The notes under the pieces are model-generated. The model made no database searches. It had not been told where the DNA came from and saw only the letters and a list, made by a program, of their open reading frames with translations. DNA of 64,000 nucleotides from Geomonas sp. Red32 (lineage in GTDB: Bacteria; Desulfobacterota; Desulfuromonadia; Geobacterales; Geobacteraceae), in the NCBI RefSeq assembly GCF_023652955.1, contig NZ_JAKLOY010000001.1, forward strand, positions 496,001-560,000. Reading direction: 5' to 3'. Below are positions 37,317 to 46,846 of this stretch, piece after piece. The position numbers and the translations under genes were made by a program. Position 1 is the stretch's first letter; each line of letters begins with the position of its first letter.

Positions 37317-37337
37317 CCTCCCCTTGAGGGGGAGGGC
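37313..37337. repeat. Type-A repeat at pseudogene edge
   Basis: GCCCTCCCCTTGAGGGGGAG replaces the expected start of the decayed sensor gene. Confidence 0.7.
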
Positions 37338-37356
37338 GAGTTTGGGCAAATGTGGA

Positions 37357-38181
37357 TTACGGGATCCGGCTTTCGCAGGGGACTTTGGTTTGGCAGAGGC
37401 CGCAGCCGGTGGCGGTTACGCCGTACTCCTTGGCGACGGCCTCGGGGGCAGTGCCGTAGACGTGCTGGCCGCAGATGTTCTTGTCGTGGCCGTCCTTGTT
37501 CAGCGCGCCAACGGGGCAGCGGGTGATGCAGGCGCCGCAGGTGCCGTTACGGTAGTAGAGACAGTTGTGCGTGTGGTTGGGATACGGCCTCGCGGAGGGC
37601 TCGAGCTCCAAATCGGTGACGACGCTCCCCAAGCGATGGGCGATGCCGCGGGGGGTGATCACCGCGTCGTTGAGACTGAAGGTGCCAAGTCCCGCGGCAT
37701 ACGCGGCATGGCGCTCGGACCAGGAGGAGGCGACGCCGACCGGGGTGTCCGCGTATTCCTTCCAGGCGGGATGAAACTGGGGAGCGAAGGCGCGGTGGCC
37801 ACGGGCGGTGAGGAAGGCAACCAGGTGACGACGAAGTGCGCCGTTGAACGCCTCGCCGAAGTTGCGGGTCTGGGCCCAGGCGCGCGAGGGGAAACGCTCT
37901 TCGCGGCGGTTGGTTTCGCGGGTGGCGGCGGTGATCGGGAGGACCCAGGTGATTACCGTCTTCGGCTCCCATCCCCCGTCCTCCGGGAGACGCTCGGCCA
38001 ACTCGGCGGGGGTGAAGTGGAAGTCGCCGATGACGGTCTTGTATTCGGTGAAGAGGGGGTCGGCCGCGGCGGTGAAGCCAACGAGGGGCTCGTCGAAGTA
38101 GGGAGCTTGACCGTCGGGAAAGCGGTTGCCGGCGTCGTCGCGGACAAAGCGGCGGATCTCGCCGCAAATCAGTTCTCTCAT
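37357..38181 (-). CDS. Double [4Fe-4S] protein, QueG-like
   Basis: The ATG at 38181 is preceded by AAGAGG. 274 residues. The C-terminal third carries two cysteine clusters (CGACITRCPVG and, near the end, CGLCQTKVPC plus a Cys in NICG), typical of double 4Fe-4S clusters of epoxyqueuosine reductase-like and reductive-dehalogenase-like proteins. The N-terminal domain has ASSWSERHAAYAAGLGTFSLND, as in QueG, the enzyme that reduces epoxyqueuosine in tRNA. It is shorter than QueG (about 350) and could have another redox role. No queuosine genes are near. Confidence 0.72.
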   Translation of the reverse strand: MRELICGEIRRFVRDDAGNRFPDGQAPYFDEPLVGFTAAADPLFTEYKTVIGDFHFTPAELAERLPEDGGWEPKTVITWVLPITAATRETNRREERFPSRAWAQTRNFGEAFNGALRRHLVAFLTARGHRAFAPQFHPAWKEYADTPVGVASSWSERHAAYAAGLGTFSLNDAVITPRGIAHRLGSVVTDLELEPSARPYPNHTHNCLYYRNGTCGACITRCPVGALNKDGHDKNICGQHVYGTAPEAVAKEYGVTATGCGLCQTKVPCESRIP

Positions 38182-38349
38182 GCTTACCTCTTGCTGATGC
38201 AAACGGAAAAGGGAAAGAAAGAGTGCCAACTGAAGCGGGGATGGCTTTTGGCGGCGTAGGTTAGCATGAGTCGCGGGAAGGGGATAGAAAAATTAAGGTG
38301 AAGATGGGAGGGAAAAAGGGGGACGGACACCTGACGGAGCCCGAAGGCC

Positions 38350-38391
38350 CCCCCCCCGGCCCCCCTTTGACAAGGGGGGAGAGAGGGAAAT
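38350..38391. repeat. Type-B palindromic intergenic repeat
   Basis: CCCCCGGCCCCCCTTTGACA followed by AGGGGGGAGAGAGGG. Confidence 0.7.
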
Positions 38392-40685
38392 TAGACGTGG
38401 AATTTGCGGGCGAGGTCGTTGTCGATCACGTAGACGCAGATCTCTTTGGCGGCCTGCTTGGTGTACTTGAACTTCTCGGAGCTCAGGTTGTTGATCAGGA
38501 AGGTCACGTCGTCCCGGATCCGCTTGTCGTAGGTCTTGAAGGCCTCGGTGTCGTAGTCCTTGATCGCCCGCCGGAAGTTGGAGTTCTCCAGGAAAGGCTC
38601 CAGCACCTTCTCTTTCAGGTTGTACACGTAACGGTCGTGCAGCGACTGGAAGAGCTGGGTCTCCTGCGGCGGCTTCCCTTCCACCATGATCTCCTGGGTC
38701 AGCGTCTTGCCGGTGTACTCGTGCTGGACCTCCTGGCGGAAGGTGAGCCGCGACTGGGTCTCGGCCTTGGCCGCCCCCAGAAGCCTCCCCTCGATGCCGG
38801 AGAGGAGCTCCTCGGTCACCTCGAGCTTGTCGCCGGTGAAGGTGCAGATCTGCACCGCGCCGGGCTCGAAGTTCACCGCGAACATGTAGTTCAGGATGTC
38901 GCGCTCGATCTGGGCCTCGTTGTAGTAGTAGAGCGCCTCCTTCACCTCCTGGAGCACCAGGTAGTCGTAGTTGTGGATGAGCGACTCCATGAACCCCTCG
39001 GGGATGGCTTCCTTCAGCTCCTTGTGCCAGCGGGTGAAGAAGGTGGAGAGGTGCGACATGGTGATCATCTTGTCTTTTCTCGCGTAGGCCGAGTAGAAGT
39101 CGGAGAAGATCTTGATGGACTCCCTCCCGGAGAAGCCGTGGTCCCCTTCGTGCTCGCTCTCGGCGATGATTTTCTTGCGCCTTTTCGCGTTCAGCCTTTT
39201 CCGGTCCTCTTCGGTGAGCCAGTCGGGGATGTGCCCGGTGTAGATCTCCATCTTGAGGATCTGCAGGTGCTCGTCGCAGTACAGGCGGTACTTTTCGGGG
39301 TCGCCGATCCATTCCAACAGCGCATCGGACTTGATGTTCATCCTGGTCGAGATGATGACCCGGGCGAAGTTGTGCAATACCCGCGGCAGGAAGCTCTCGT
39401 CGATGTGCTTGCCGAAGATGTTCCGGTAGATCTCCACCTCGGTGTTCAGGTCCATGACGTAAGGGATGTTGATGAACTCGATACGGTCGGTGAAGGACTG
39501 CACCCCCTCGATGCTCCGCTCGTCCTCCGGGTTCATGAGGGCGATGAAGAGCGAGCGGACGTTCTCCTCGACCTCCTCGACCTTGTGGATCCCCTCGGAG
39601 ATGATGTTGTGGAGTTCCAGAAGCCTTTCGGCGTTGTGGGACTTCACGTCCATCAGCGCGTAGATCCCGTTGTTGGTCTTGGCGAAGTTGGAGAAGATGT
39701 ACTTCACCTCGTTGGAATCGCCCAGAAGGAGATCGATCTTCCGCTGCAACAGCTCGTTGGAGTGGATGTTGACCTTGGTCGAGCGGTCGCCCGGGTTGTA
39801 GACGGTGATCCCCTCCCCCAGCCGCCGGTTGAACCGGTAGGGGCGGACCTGGATCATCTTGAAGAGATCGGCCGGGTCCTCGAGCCGCGCGCAGAGCGCC
39901 TGGAAGAGCGACGTGCAGATGGTGCAGGGGGAATCGCTGAAGACCCAGTCGTACTCCTTGTCGGTGAAAAGGCGCCACTTGAACGAGTCGTTCTCGAGGA
40001 GGTCGTCGAAGAAGGCGCGCCGCTGCGATTTGTCGATCATCAAAAGCGGATGGTCGTGGGACGGGCAGGGGACCTCCACCACGTCGCCGCCGCGCAGAAG
40101 CGCCGCCTTGGCCTCGGAGAGGTCGGAGGGATCGAGCTCGTACTCGTCGAGGAGATGGGAGAGCCTATCCATGAAGGAGGCCACCTGGTGCTCCTTGAAG
40201 CGCCCGAGCACGTAGCGGTCGAGGTGCCAGACCACCTCGTAGCGGCGGCCGGCCTCGGTGTTGGCGTACTCCTCGAACTTCATCAAGAGGTTGTTCAGGA
40301 AGGTGCTCTTCCCGGAGCCCGGCGGCCCCTCGAAGATGTAGATCTTGTTCTGGCGCGCCCCGGTCTTCATGGCCGCCACGTGGCTCATGAAGCGGTTGGC
40401 GAACAGGCGGTCGGCGAAGAAGGGATGGTCGGAGTTCTCGACGAACAGCCGCCTCGTGTCGTAGTTGACGAAGTTGATGGACTCGGGGTCGTCCGGGTAC
40501 TCGTCCACCCCTTCCGAGACATAGTTCTTGATCATGTCGTGGAACAGCTGGAAGATGTTGCGCATCATCATCTCCGGCTGCTGCGACACGAGCTGCATGT
40601 ACTCCTGGAACGAGAAGGTCATCGACTTCTCCCGTTCCACGATGGTACGGCTCAGTTGTTTCAGTACGGTATCGAGTTCCGGCAT
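38391..40685 (-). CDS. PrkA-family AAA+ serine kinase/protease (second copy)
   Basis: The ATG at 40685 is chosen. A GTG at 40703 overlapping the upstream stop is an alternative. 764 residues, about 80 longer than the first copy. Walker A GPPGSGKST lies near residue 110 and the C-terminal half carries the PrkA-type helical region. The N-terminal helix bundle (MTFSFQEYMQLVSQQPEMMMRN) differs from the first PrkA. Proteins of this family were named for kinase activity; E. coli YeaG acts with YeaH in stress and nitrogen starvation, and the B. subtilis homologue has protease activity. It is translationally coupled to SpoVR. Confidence 0.88.
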   Translation of the reverse strand: MPELDTVLKQLSRTIVEREKSMTFSFQEYMQLVSQQPEMMMRNIFQLFHDMIKNYVSEGVDEYPDDPESINFVNYDTRRLFVENSDHPFFADRLFANRFMSHVAAMKTGARQNKIYIFEGPPGSGKSTFLNNLLMKFEEYANTEAGRRYEVVWHLDRYVLGRFKEHQVASFMDRLSHLLDEYELDPSDLSEAKAALLRGGDVVEVPCPSHDHPLLMIDKSQRRAFFDDLLENDSFKWRLFTDKEYDWVFSDSPCTICTSLFQALCARLEDPADLFKMIQVRPYRFNRRLGEGITVYNPGDRSTKVNIHSNELLQRKIDLLLGDSNEVKYIFSNFAKTNNGIYALMDVKSHNAERLLELHNIISEGIHKVEEVEENVRSLFIALMNPEDERSIEGVQSFTDRIEFINIPYVMDLNTEVEIYRNIFGKHIDESFLPRVLHNFARVIISTRMNIKSDALLEWIGDPEKYRLYCDEHLQILKMEIYTGHIPDWLTEEDRKRLNAKRRKKIIAESEHEGDHGFSGRESIKIFSDFYSAYARKDKMITMSHLSTFFTRWHKELKEAIPEGFMESLIHNYDYLVLQEVKEALYYYNEAQIERDILNYMFAVNFEPGAVQICTFTGDKLEVTEELLSGIEGRLLGAAKAETQSRLTFRQEVQHEYTGKTLTQEIMVEGKPPQETQLFQSLHDRYVYNLKEKVLEPFLENSNFRRAIKDYDTEAFKTYDKRIRDDVTFLINNLSSEKFKYTKQAAKEICVYVIDNDLARKFHV

Positions 40686-40699
40686 AGTTTTCCCGCCTG

Positions 40700-42319
40700 T
40701 CACAGCGCTTTCCTTTCCAGTACCTTGTCCTTCATGGTGTAGACCACCCGCTGCCAGGTTATCTCGGGCTCTTCGCCCCCGTCGCGGTTGCCGCGCGGGG
40801 ACTGCACCACCGCCTCGCTGGTCTCCAGCTGGACCGGGGCTCCCCAGAGGTACTCGATCCCCACCATGGTGTTGGCGATGTAGTCCTGGACCAGCTGTTT
40901 TCCCTCGAAGTGGTGGACGAGGTAGAGGGAACCGTGCTCGCCCCGCTCGGGGGCGATCTCGATGAACGGCGGGTGGTAGAGCGAGGCGAGCACCATGTCC
41001 CGGTACTGCCGGGCGTCCCTGCTCTTAACGTAGTACTGCCAGACCATCCGCTGGGGATCGAGCCGTTTGCCGGTCACGAAGAGGTCGAAGCGGTCGGTGA
41101 AATCCTGGTCGACGAAGTCTTTTATGAAAAGGTAGTCGCAGTAGTTGGAGCGGACCCGGAAGAGGAACTCGTCCCCCTTCCCCGCCTCGCTGTCATACTT
41201 CTTCCTCATCTCGGCATCGGTCAGCCGGTGGAAGTCGTATCCCGTCCTCCCTTTGTCGGCGACCTCCTTCAATTGGTACATGAGCCTCATCCCCAGCGCG
41301 TAGGGGTTCATCCCGACCCGCGGCATGGAGGTGACGCCGGCGTGGACGCGGGCGAAATCGACCTCGTGCCCCTTGATGCGGTCGTCCTCGAGGAAGAGTT
41401 TCTCGTGCCAGTAGCTCGCCCATCCCTCGTTCATGATCTTGGTCCGGATCTGGGGCTGGAAGAAGATGGAGGTCTTCCTGACCACCTCGAGCACCGAGCG
41501 CATCCAGACGTTCTCGTCCTTGGCCAGGAACTCGGAGTTCTCGATCAGGAATCTCAGAAGGTCGTAGCGCTCGACCCGCTTCACCGTCAGCTGCTTCTGG
41601 TAGTGGGCCTCCATCTCCGGATACTTCCTGGTCACCTCGATGAAGAAGACCCGCTCGCCGTCGTCGCCGAAGGCCTCGATGTTCTCGTTGTAGCGGGCGA
41701 TCTCCTTCAGGTACTCGCTGACCGCGGCCTTCTTCTCCACCTGGAGGAAGACGTCGAAGTAGTAGTTGAGGCGGCTGGAGCAGGCCCGTTCCGGGGAGGC
41801 GAAAAGCGGCGAGAGCTCGGCGTGGTAGCCGACCAGGTTGTCGAGGGAGCGGGCGAACTCGAGGATGTAGTCCACCCAGCGCCCCTTCTCGGCCCTGAGC
41901 TTCGCGATCACCCGCTTGTCGGAGAGCGCCTGCCCGGTGAAGTCGTACTCCCAGGTGTGCCGGAAGTAGAGGTTGTTCTGGAAGAAGTCGATGTGGCCGA
42001 GCACGTGGTAGAAGATCATCACGTTCAGCCAGTCGGGGTTGTTGTCGTTGTAGAAGGAGATCGGCGGCCGGGTGTTGATGACCGTCTCGTAGGGGTTGTG
42101 CGGGTAGAGCTCGTATTCGCCGCGCCCGCGCAAGACCTCGACGTCGTGGACCCAGTAGTCGTAGAGGGTCGGGATCATCACCTTGGGGGAGAGCTCGATC
42201 AGGTCCCGGTTGGTGACGATGTACTCCAGGCTCTCGTCGGTGAAGGAGAGCCCCGCCGCCCGCGCCCGGACCTTGCACCCTTCCATGATCTCCTTGGTAT
42301 GTTGATTGATGAGTTCCAT
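40700..42319 (-). CDS. SpoVR-family protein
   Basis: 539 residues, the family's usual length. The conserved start reads PKVMIPTLYDYWVHDVEVLR and continues HNPYETVINTRPPISFYND, HIDFFQNN and GMNPYALG(M/L)R. In E. coli the homologue YcgB is part of the same stress-response group as YeaG and YeaH. It lies between yeaH and the second prkA, and overlaps the latter's possible GTG start. An 18-bp palindrome sits in the 141-bp gap just upstream. Biochemical function is not established. Confidence 0.95.
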   Translation of the reverse strand: MELINQHTKEIMEGCKVRARAAGLSFTDESLEYIVTNRDLIELSPKVMIPTLYDYWVHDVEVLRGRGEYELYPHNPYETVINTRPPISFYNDNNPDWLNVMIFYHVLGHIDFFQNNLYFRHTWEYDFTGQALSDKRVIAKLRAEKGRWVDYILEFARSLDNLVGYHAELSPLFASPERACSSRLNYYFDVFLQVEKKAAVSEYLKEIARYNENIEAFGDDGERVFFIEVTRKYPEMEAHYQKQLTVKRVERYDLLRFLIENSEFLAKDENVWMRSVLEVVRKTSIFFQPQIRTKIMNEGWASYWHEKLFLEDDRIKGHEVDFARVHAGVTSMPRVGMNPYALGMRLMYQLKEVADKGRTGYDFHRLTDAEMRKKYDSEAGKGDEFLFRVRSNYCDYLFIKDFVDQDFTDRFDLFVTGKRLDPQRMVWQYYVKSRDARQYRDMVLASLYHPPFIEIAPERGEHGSLYLVHHFEGKQLVQDYIANTMVGIEYLWGAPVQLETSEAVVQSPRGNRDGGEEPEITWQRVVYTMKDKVLERKAL

Positions 42320-42344
42320 ACGCGGTCACATCCCGTTTCTAATA

Positions 42345-42362
42345 ATTCGAACGTTCGAATTT
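42345..42362. promoter_or_regulatory. 18-bp perfect palindrome upstream of spoVR
   Basis: AATTCGAACGTTCGAATT, in the gap between yeaH and spoVR. It may be an operator or a weak terminator; the minus-strand run of T after it is short. Confidence 0.5.
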
Positions 42363-42460
42363 TTCCTGCAGCCTCTCGTGATCACACGCGAATTCCGATT
42401 TTTTTTGCGCGACCCGGTCTCCTTTTCCCGCCGTTTCCCCGTCTTCGGGGACCATCGCTG

Positions 42461-43825
42461 CTAGCTGATCAGCCGCTTGATCCCTTCGATCACCCTCGCT
42501 TCCTCGGCATCCTCGGCCATCACGTCCATCCGTAAGAGGTGCGGCTTGTCGCGTAAAAGCCCCGAGTTCTCCAGGTAGCGCGCCACCTCGGTCCACTGGG
42601 TGCCGCTGTGCTCGGCGATGGTGACCCCCATCCGGCTCACGTAGGAGAGGATCTTGATCAGCTCGGGGATCGACTTGTCGCCGCCGGTGTCCCAGTCGTC
42701 GCCGTCGGTGCCGTGGAAGACGTAGATGTTGTAATCGGCCGCCAGGTTCTCCTTCTCGACGATCTCGTTCACGAGCTTGTAGGCGCTCGCCACCTCGGTC
42801 CCCCCCGCCACCCGCGAGTTGTAGTAGGTGTGGAAGTCGGGGACCTCCTTGGCCTCGGTGTCGTGGAGGATGAAGCGCGATTCCACCTGCCCCGCGTACT
42901 GGTACAAGAGCCAGGAGTAGATCATCACGTGCTGGGTCGCCACCAGCTCGGTCACCTTGCCGGCCATCGATCCGGAGTAGTCCCTCAGGAAGAAGACCAT
43001 GGCCTGCGGCTCGTAGTCCTTCTCCTCGGAGAAGATCCGGTACACCTTGTCGCGGGGAGAGATCAGGAACCGGGTCGGGTCGAGGTCGGAGGGGTCGGTG
43101 ATGTTCCCCAGCGAGATGTTGGTCTCCATGATCTTTCTGAGGGTCGCCTTCTTGTCGAGCACCTGGCCGGAGCCGCGGTTGCGGTCGGTGAGGTCGTAGA
43201 TGTAGCGGGTGAAGGAGCGCTTCTTCCCTTTCTCCTTGAGGTTCGGGAGCTGGAACTGCTCGGTGAGCACCTTGCCGAGTTCGTAGGCGGAGGCGCCGAC
43301 TTCGTGGGCCTCGCCCTCCCCCTGCCCCGGTCCCTGCCCCGGCTCCTCGCCGGTCTCGCGGACCTTCTGCTCGCCGATGACCTCCCCTTCTTCCCCCTTG
43401 CCGCTGCCGCCGGTGGCGCCACCCTCACCGGGAGGGCGGACCGACGGGTCGTGGACGAACTTCTCCTCCTCGGTGGAGGGGACCACCACGACCTTCCCCT
43501 TGCCTCCTACCTTCCCCGGCTTGATGAGACGTCCCACCCGGATCTTCCTGGGAAAGCCGTCCTTCTCGCGCTGGCGGTCCCGCTCCAGGAGGTCGTCCAG
43601 GGACTTCATCTCCAGCCCGAAGGGGTTTTGCACCGGCTCGCGCCCCTCCAAAGCCGCCATGTCGTGCCAGGCGTAGAGGCTTTTCGCGAAGTCGGGGAAG
43701 GGGCCGCCGCGGTTGGAGGTAGTGAACGCACGGCGGGCGGCCAGCTCGTCCTTAAAGCGCGCGTAGCGCTCGGGGTCGAGCCCCCTGGCCTTCAGTTCTT
43801 CGAGGTATCGTTCGGGATCTCTCAT
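42461..43825 (-). CDS. YeaH-type DUF444 protein with VWA-like domain
   Basis: 454 residues. A charged N-terminal half (Gly/Glu-rich linker near 125-185) is followed by a von Willebrand A-like fold with the MIDAS sequence DYSGSMAGK near residue 280 and GTDGDDWDTG. DUF444/YeaH is the obligate partner of YeaG/PrkA. It sits 15 bp after the first prkA, and the gap to spoVR is 141 bp. The pair is linked to nutrient and acid stress in enterobacteria; the role in this organism is inferred. Confidence 0.94.
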   Translation of the reverse strand: MRDPERYLEELKARGLDPERYARFKDELAARRAFTTSNRGGPFPDFAKSLYAWHDMAALEGREPVQNPFGLEMKSLDDLLERDRQREKDGFPRKIRVGRLIKPGKVGGKGKVVVVPSTEEEKFVHDPSVRPPGEGGATGGSGKGEEGEVIGEQKVRETGEEPGQGPGQGEGEAHEVGASAYELGKVLTEQFQLPNLKEKGKKRSFTRYIYDLTDRNRGSGQVLDKKATLRKIMETNISLGNITDPSDLDPTRFLISPRDKVYRIFSEEKDYEPQAMVFFLRDYSGSMAGKVTELVATQHVMIYSWLLYQYAGQVESRFILHDTEAKEVPDFHTYYNSRVAGGTEVASAYKLVNEIVEKENLAADYNIYVFHGTDGDDWDTGGDKSIPELIKILSYVSRMGVTIAEHSGTQWTEVARYLENSGLLRDKPHLLRMDVMAEDAEEARVIEGIKRLIS

Positions 43826-43840
43826 GGCGTCGACCGCTCG

Positions 43841-45898
43841 CTAGCTCTCGTCCTCTTGCGTGCAGAAATACTCGATGGTCTTTTGCGAGCAGGTGCGGCA
43901 GTAGCCGAGCTTGCTCAGCATGGTCACGATCATCCGGTCGTAGAGCTTCTGGTTCTCCTCGTTGGTCCGGTTGGCGAGGGCGCCGATCAGGCTCCCGGCC
44001 CCGGCGATGTCCGATTTGAGCCGGACGTCGGTGACCGCCTTGACGAGCTCGAGGTTGTCCATGAAGTCGTAGTTCGGATCCACGGAGATCTTCTGGCCGT
44101 AGATCTTCCTGATCGAGGTCCTGAAGGAGGAGCGCTGCTCCTCGGTCTTCAGGCCGATCCGCTCCTCGACGCTCTTCACGTACCGCTCGTCGATCTTCAG
44201 GGCCTTCAGCTCGCCCGACTGGGGATCCTTGTACTTCCACATCCGGTCCGGGCCGAGATTTTCGGCGTCGATGCCGATGATCATGTTGACATAGTTCTGA
44301 ACGTCCTTCTTAATGGCGAACGGCTCGTCCATGTAGGCGTTGAACATCTCGGTCATGATCCGCTCGCGGTAGAGCTTCTTGGCCGTCTTCAGATCCTCGA
44401 GATACTTGGCCCGCTCGTTGGTCTCCACCACGTAGTCGAGCACCACCCGTTCCAGCGCCTTGAAGACGTCGTAGGCGACCATGCAGCACCCCTCGTTGGT
44501 CTCCGAGCTCTCCTTGAGGATCTGGATGCTGCGGCCGAGGCTCCTGTGCCCAAGCCCCCGCTGGCCGAAACGCTTGGTGATGTCCGGTTCCTGGCCGAGG
44601 GTGTCGATCACCTCGGCGAGCGCCTTGATGCTCTTCTCGCCGGCCACCTCGCCCGCGGCGAGCTTCATGGTCTCGATCGGGGTGAGCTTCTCGCTCCTCG
44701 GGAGCCTGGTCAGCACCACGCCGACCGAGGCCGCGTAGTTCAGGTTCGGGTCCTGGTGCAGGGTCTCCTTGGTGAGGGTGGTCTTGGACTCGCTGCCGAT
44801 CGCGTAGGCGGTCAGCCCTTCCTGCATCCGGTAGTTGGTGTTGTGCGAGACGTAACAGATGCGGCAGCGGTCGACGATCGGCGCCTCCTCCTTCTCGGAG
44901 AGGAACCGGTTGAACTCGGAGTTGTTGCTGGTGGCGATGATCATGGAGTCGATCGGCCACTTGTAGCCGTCGATCTCGATGGCGCGGTTCTGGATCACCC
45001 CGAGGTAGACCTGAACCAGGTCCTTCTTGTTCTTGAAGATCTCGTCGGAGAAGTGGATGCCGCCCCCCGCCACCCGGGCCAGCGCGCCGCGGCGCAGGTC
45101 GAAGCGGTACGGGTTGTTGGTGTCCGTCAGATGCAAAAGGCGCTGGATCGACTCCTCGCCCAGGAGGTCGACCGCCGAGGAGGTGATCTTGTCCTTGGCC
45201 GGGTACTTGCCGGTCAGGGTCCCCAGGCTCTCGCTCATCGGGACCGGGACCACCAGGACCGAGTCGAGCATCTTCTCGAGGTCGTAGTCGTGGAAGTTCC
45301 TGATGTCGTTCCAGATGTAACCGCTGCAGGCGCCCAGCGGGCGGTAGTTGCGGTAGAGGTTGTCGACCTCCTCCTCGGTGAACCCCTGCTCGGCGATGAA
45401 CTTCCGGTTCTCCTCCTGGTCGTCGAAGAGGTTCATCGCCAGGATCATCGGGTCCTCGTAGGTCTGCGAGTCGATCTCGCGGATCCTGCCGTAGCTCCCG
45501 ATCTTGTCGACGTCGAGGAAGCGGAAGCTGTACTTGCGGTTGCGGTCCCGGGAGAGGAAATTGCGGTACTTGCCGCAGAGGAACTCCACGAAGAACGTCT
45601 TGCCGTTACCGGGCTCTCCCACCAGGACGAAGGCCATCTCCTTGCTGGAGCCCCCCTCCGCGGCATCCTTGACGAAGGAGACGAAGCTGTTGATCTCGTC
45701 GTACATGCCGATGGTGTGCTTGCGGCCGGTCCGGAAGATGTTGAAGTCGTAGGTGGTCTTCCCGTTGACGGTGACCTTCTCGAATCCGGGTTCCAGGATC
45801 ATCCTGATGATTCCCTGGAAGGCGTTCTCGAACACCCGTTCGCCCGCTTTGACGGCTGCCAGGTGTTGACGGAGCGTCTGGTTCTTCTGCGCAGTCAT
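43841..45898 (-). CDS. PrkA-family AAA+ serine kinase/protease (first copy)
   Basis: 685 residues, normal for PrkA/YeaG (about 640-690). Walker A GEPGNGKT begins near residue 90, with EMAFVLVGEP before it. The C-terminal region contains the PrkA-specific helices with AYMDEPFAIKKDVQNYV. GGAGGGAACC precedes the ATG. It is the first gene of a four-gene group (PrkA, YeaH, SpoVR, PrkA-like) and has a good promoter at 45980-46008. The two PrkA copies are clearly different, so they are not a recent duplication. Confidence 0.92.
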   Translation of the reverse strand: MTAQKNQTLRQHLAAVKAGERVFENAFQGIIRMILEPGFEKVTVNGKTTYDFNIFRTGRKHTIGMYDEINSFVSFVKDAAEGGSSKEMAFVLVGEPGNGKTFFVEFLCGKYRNFLSRDRNRKYSFRFLDVDKIGSYGRIREIDSQTYEDPMILAMNLFDDQEENRKFIAEQGFTEEEVDNLYRNYRPLGACSGYIWNDIRNFHDYDLEKMLDSVLVVPVPMSESLGTLTGKYPAKDKITSSAVDLLGEESIQRLLHLTDTNNPYRFDLRRGALARVAGGGIHFSDEIFKNKKDLVQVYLGVIQNRAIEIDGYKWPIDSMIIATSNNSEFNRFLSEKEEAPIVDRCRICYVSHNTNYRMQEGLTAYAIGSESKTTLTKETLHQDPNLNYAASVGVVLTRLPRSEKLTPIETMKLAAGEVAGEKSIKALAEVIDTLGQEPDITKRFGQRGLGHRSLGRSIQILKESSETNEGCCMVAYDVFKALERVVLDYVVETNERAKYLEDLKTAKKLYRERIMTEMFNAYMDEPFAIKKDVQNYVNMIIGIDAENLGPDRMWKYKDPQSGELKALKIDERYVKSVEERIGLKTEEQRSSFRTSIRKIYGQKISVDPNYDFMDNLELVKAVTDVRLKSDIAGAGSLIGALANRTNEENQKLYDRMIVTMLSKLGYCRTCSQKTIEYFCTQEDES

Positions 45899-45979
45899 GG
45901 TTCCCTCCGCACTAGCGTTTTCGTTCCATTTATTGGCCCCGAGGGTTCCGGGTTCTCATTGGTTTAGGCGTCAAGACAA

Positions 45980-46008
45980 AGTATACGCCTTACCCCTGCA
46001 TTGTGCAA
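45980..46008 (-). promoter_or_regulatory. Sigma-70/sigma-S-type promoter of the prkA group
   Basis: On the minus strand TTGCAC, 17 bases, TATACT, ending 80 bp before the ATG. It sits in the 313-bp gap between prkA and the divergent lipoprotein gene. Confidence 0.6.
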
Positions 46009-46211
46009 AATACGGCACGGCGGCTTTTTGCAGGGCGGGCCCGGCCGGCCGGGAGGGCGGGCGGAGTCCAGAAAGGGCAAGCATTTCAAGGGAGACACTG
46101 AATTGTACCGGGGAGGATCGTTTCCGCAAGGAGAGGGGAGATCTTTGAATCGGGTGGCTATTTGGTACTATCTAACATCATCGGACACGCAAGAATCAAA
46201 AGGAGGGAGTC

Positions 46212-46844
46212 ATGAAAGGGAAGCTGTGGGCAATACTTTTGCTGCTGGTGGCGGTAACGCTGGCGGGGTGCGGAGGAGGCGGCAACGACCATCCCGCCAT
46301 CGTGCAGGATATTCTCAGTAACGACAACGTCGACGGTTACGTGGTGGAGGACACCGCCGGCAACCGTTCGGTGGGGCTCGTGGTCCGCGACGGGCTGAAC
46401 ACGGTACCGGCCGGCATCGACCCGGTCACCGATTCCGAGTACCGGGCCTTCCTCGACTTCCCGCTGACCAGCATCCCGGTGCGGGCCTCGGTGATCGACG
46501 CCACCCTCGACCTCACCATCCGCGACTACAACTCGACGGCCTTGTCCATTCCGCTGCGCATCGATCTCGTCAGCTTCGGCACCACGTTAACCACCGGCGA
46601 CTTCGACCGCGCCCTGCTGATCCCGCTCGACACCCGGACGGTCAACATCTTCCCGAGCGATCTGAACCATCACGTGGTGATCGACGTGACCGATCTCATG
46701 CTGACCGCCCAGAGGCTCAGCCTGGCCGACTTCCAGATCCGGGTCATGGAGGATCTGGGGACGGTGGTCCCGGGGAGGATCGCCATCGACGACTCGACCA
46801 ACACCACGGTGGCGCCGCTTCTGACCGTCAACTACGTCAATTAG
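46212..46844 (+). CDS. Secreted lipoprotein, DNRLRE/carbohydrate-binding-like
   Basis: AGGAGGG precedes the ATG. The signal peptide ends at LAGCG, so a lipoprotein. The mature part is beta-rich and Thr/Asp-rich, with SVIDATLDLTIRDYNSTA and HHVVIDVTDLMLTAQ resembling DNRLRE-type beta-sandwich domains that display on cell-surface proteins. It could bind carbohydrate or serve as an adhesin part. No partner gene is evident; the neighbours face the other way. Confidence 0.65.
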   Translation: MKGKLWAILLLLVAVTLAGCGGGGNDHPAIVQDILSNDNVDGYVVEDTAGNRSVGLVVRDGLNTVPAGIDPVTDSEYRAFLDFPLTSIPVRASVIDATLDLTIRDYNSTALSIPLRIDLVSFGTTLTTGDFDRALLIPLDTRTVNIFPSDLNHHVVIDVTDLMLTAQRLSLADFQIRVMEDLGTVVPGRIAIDDSTNTTVAPLLTVNYVN

Positions 46845-46846
46845 GA

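Noticed and set aside
42608..45967. 1119-codon open frame on the plus strand opposite the prkA-yeaH genes
   Set aside because: Shadow frame of high-GC coding DNA. Leucine/valine-rich without family motifs or ribosome site, while the minus strand has clear families.
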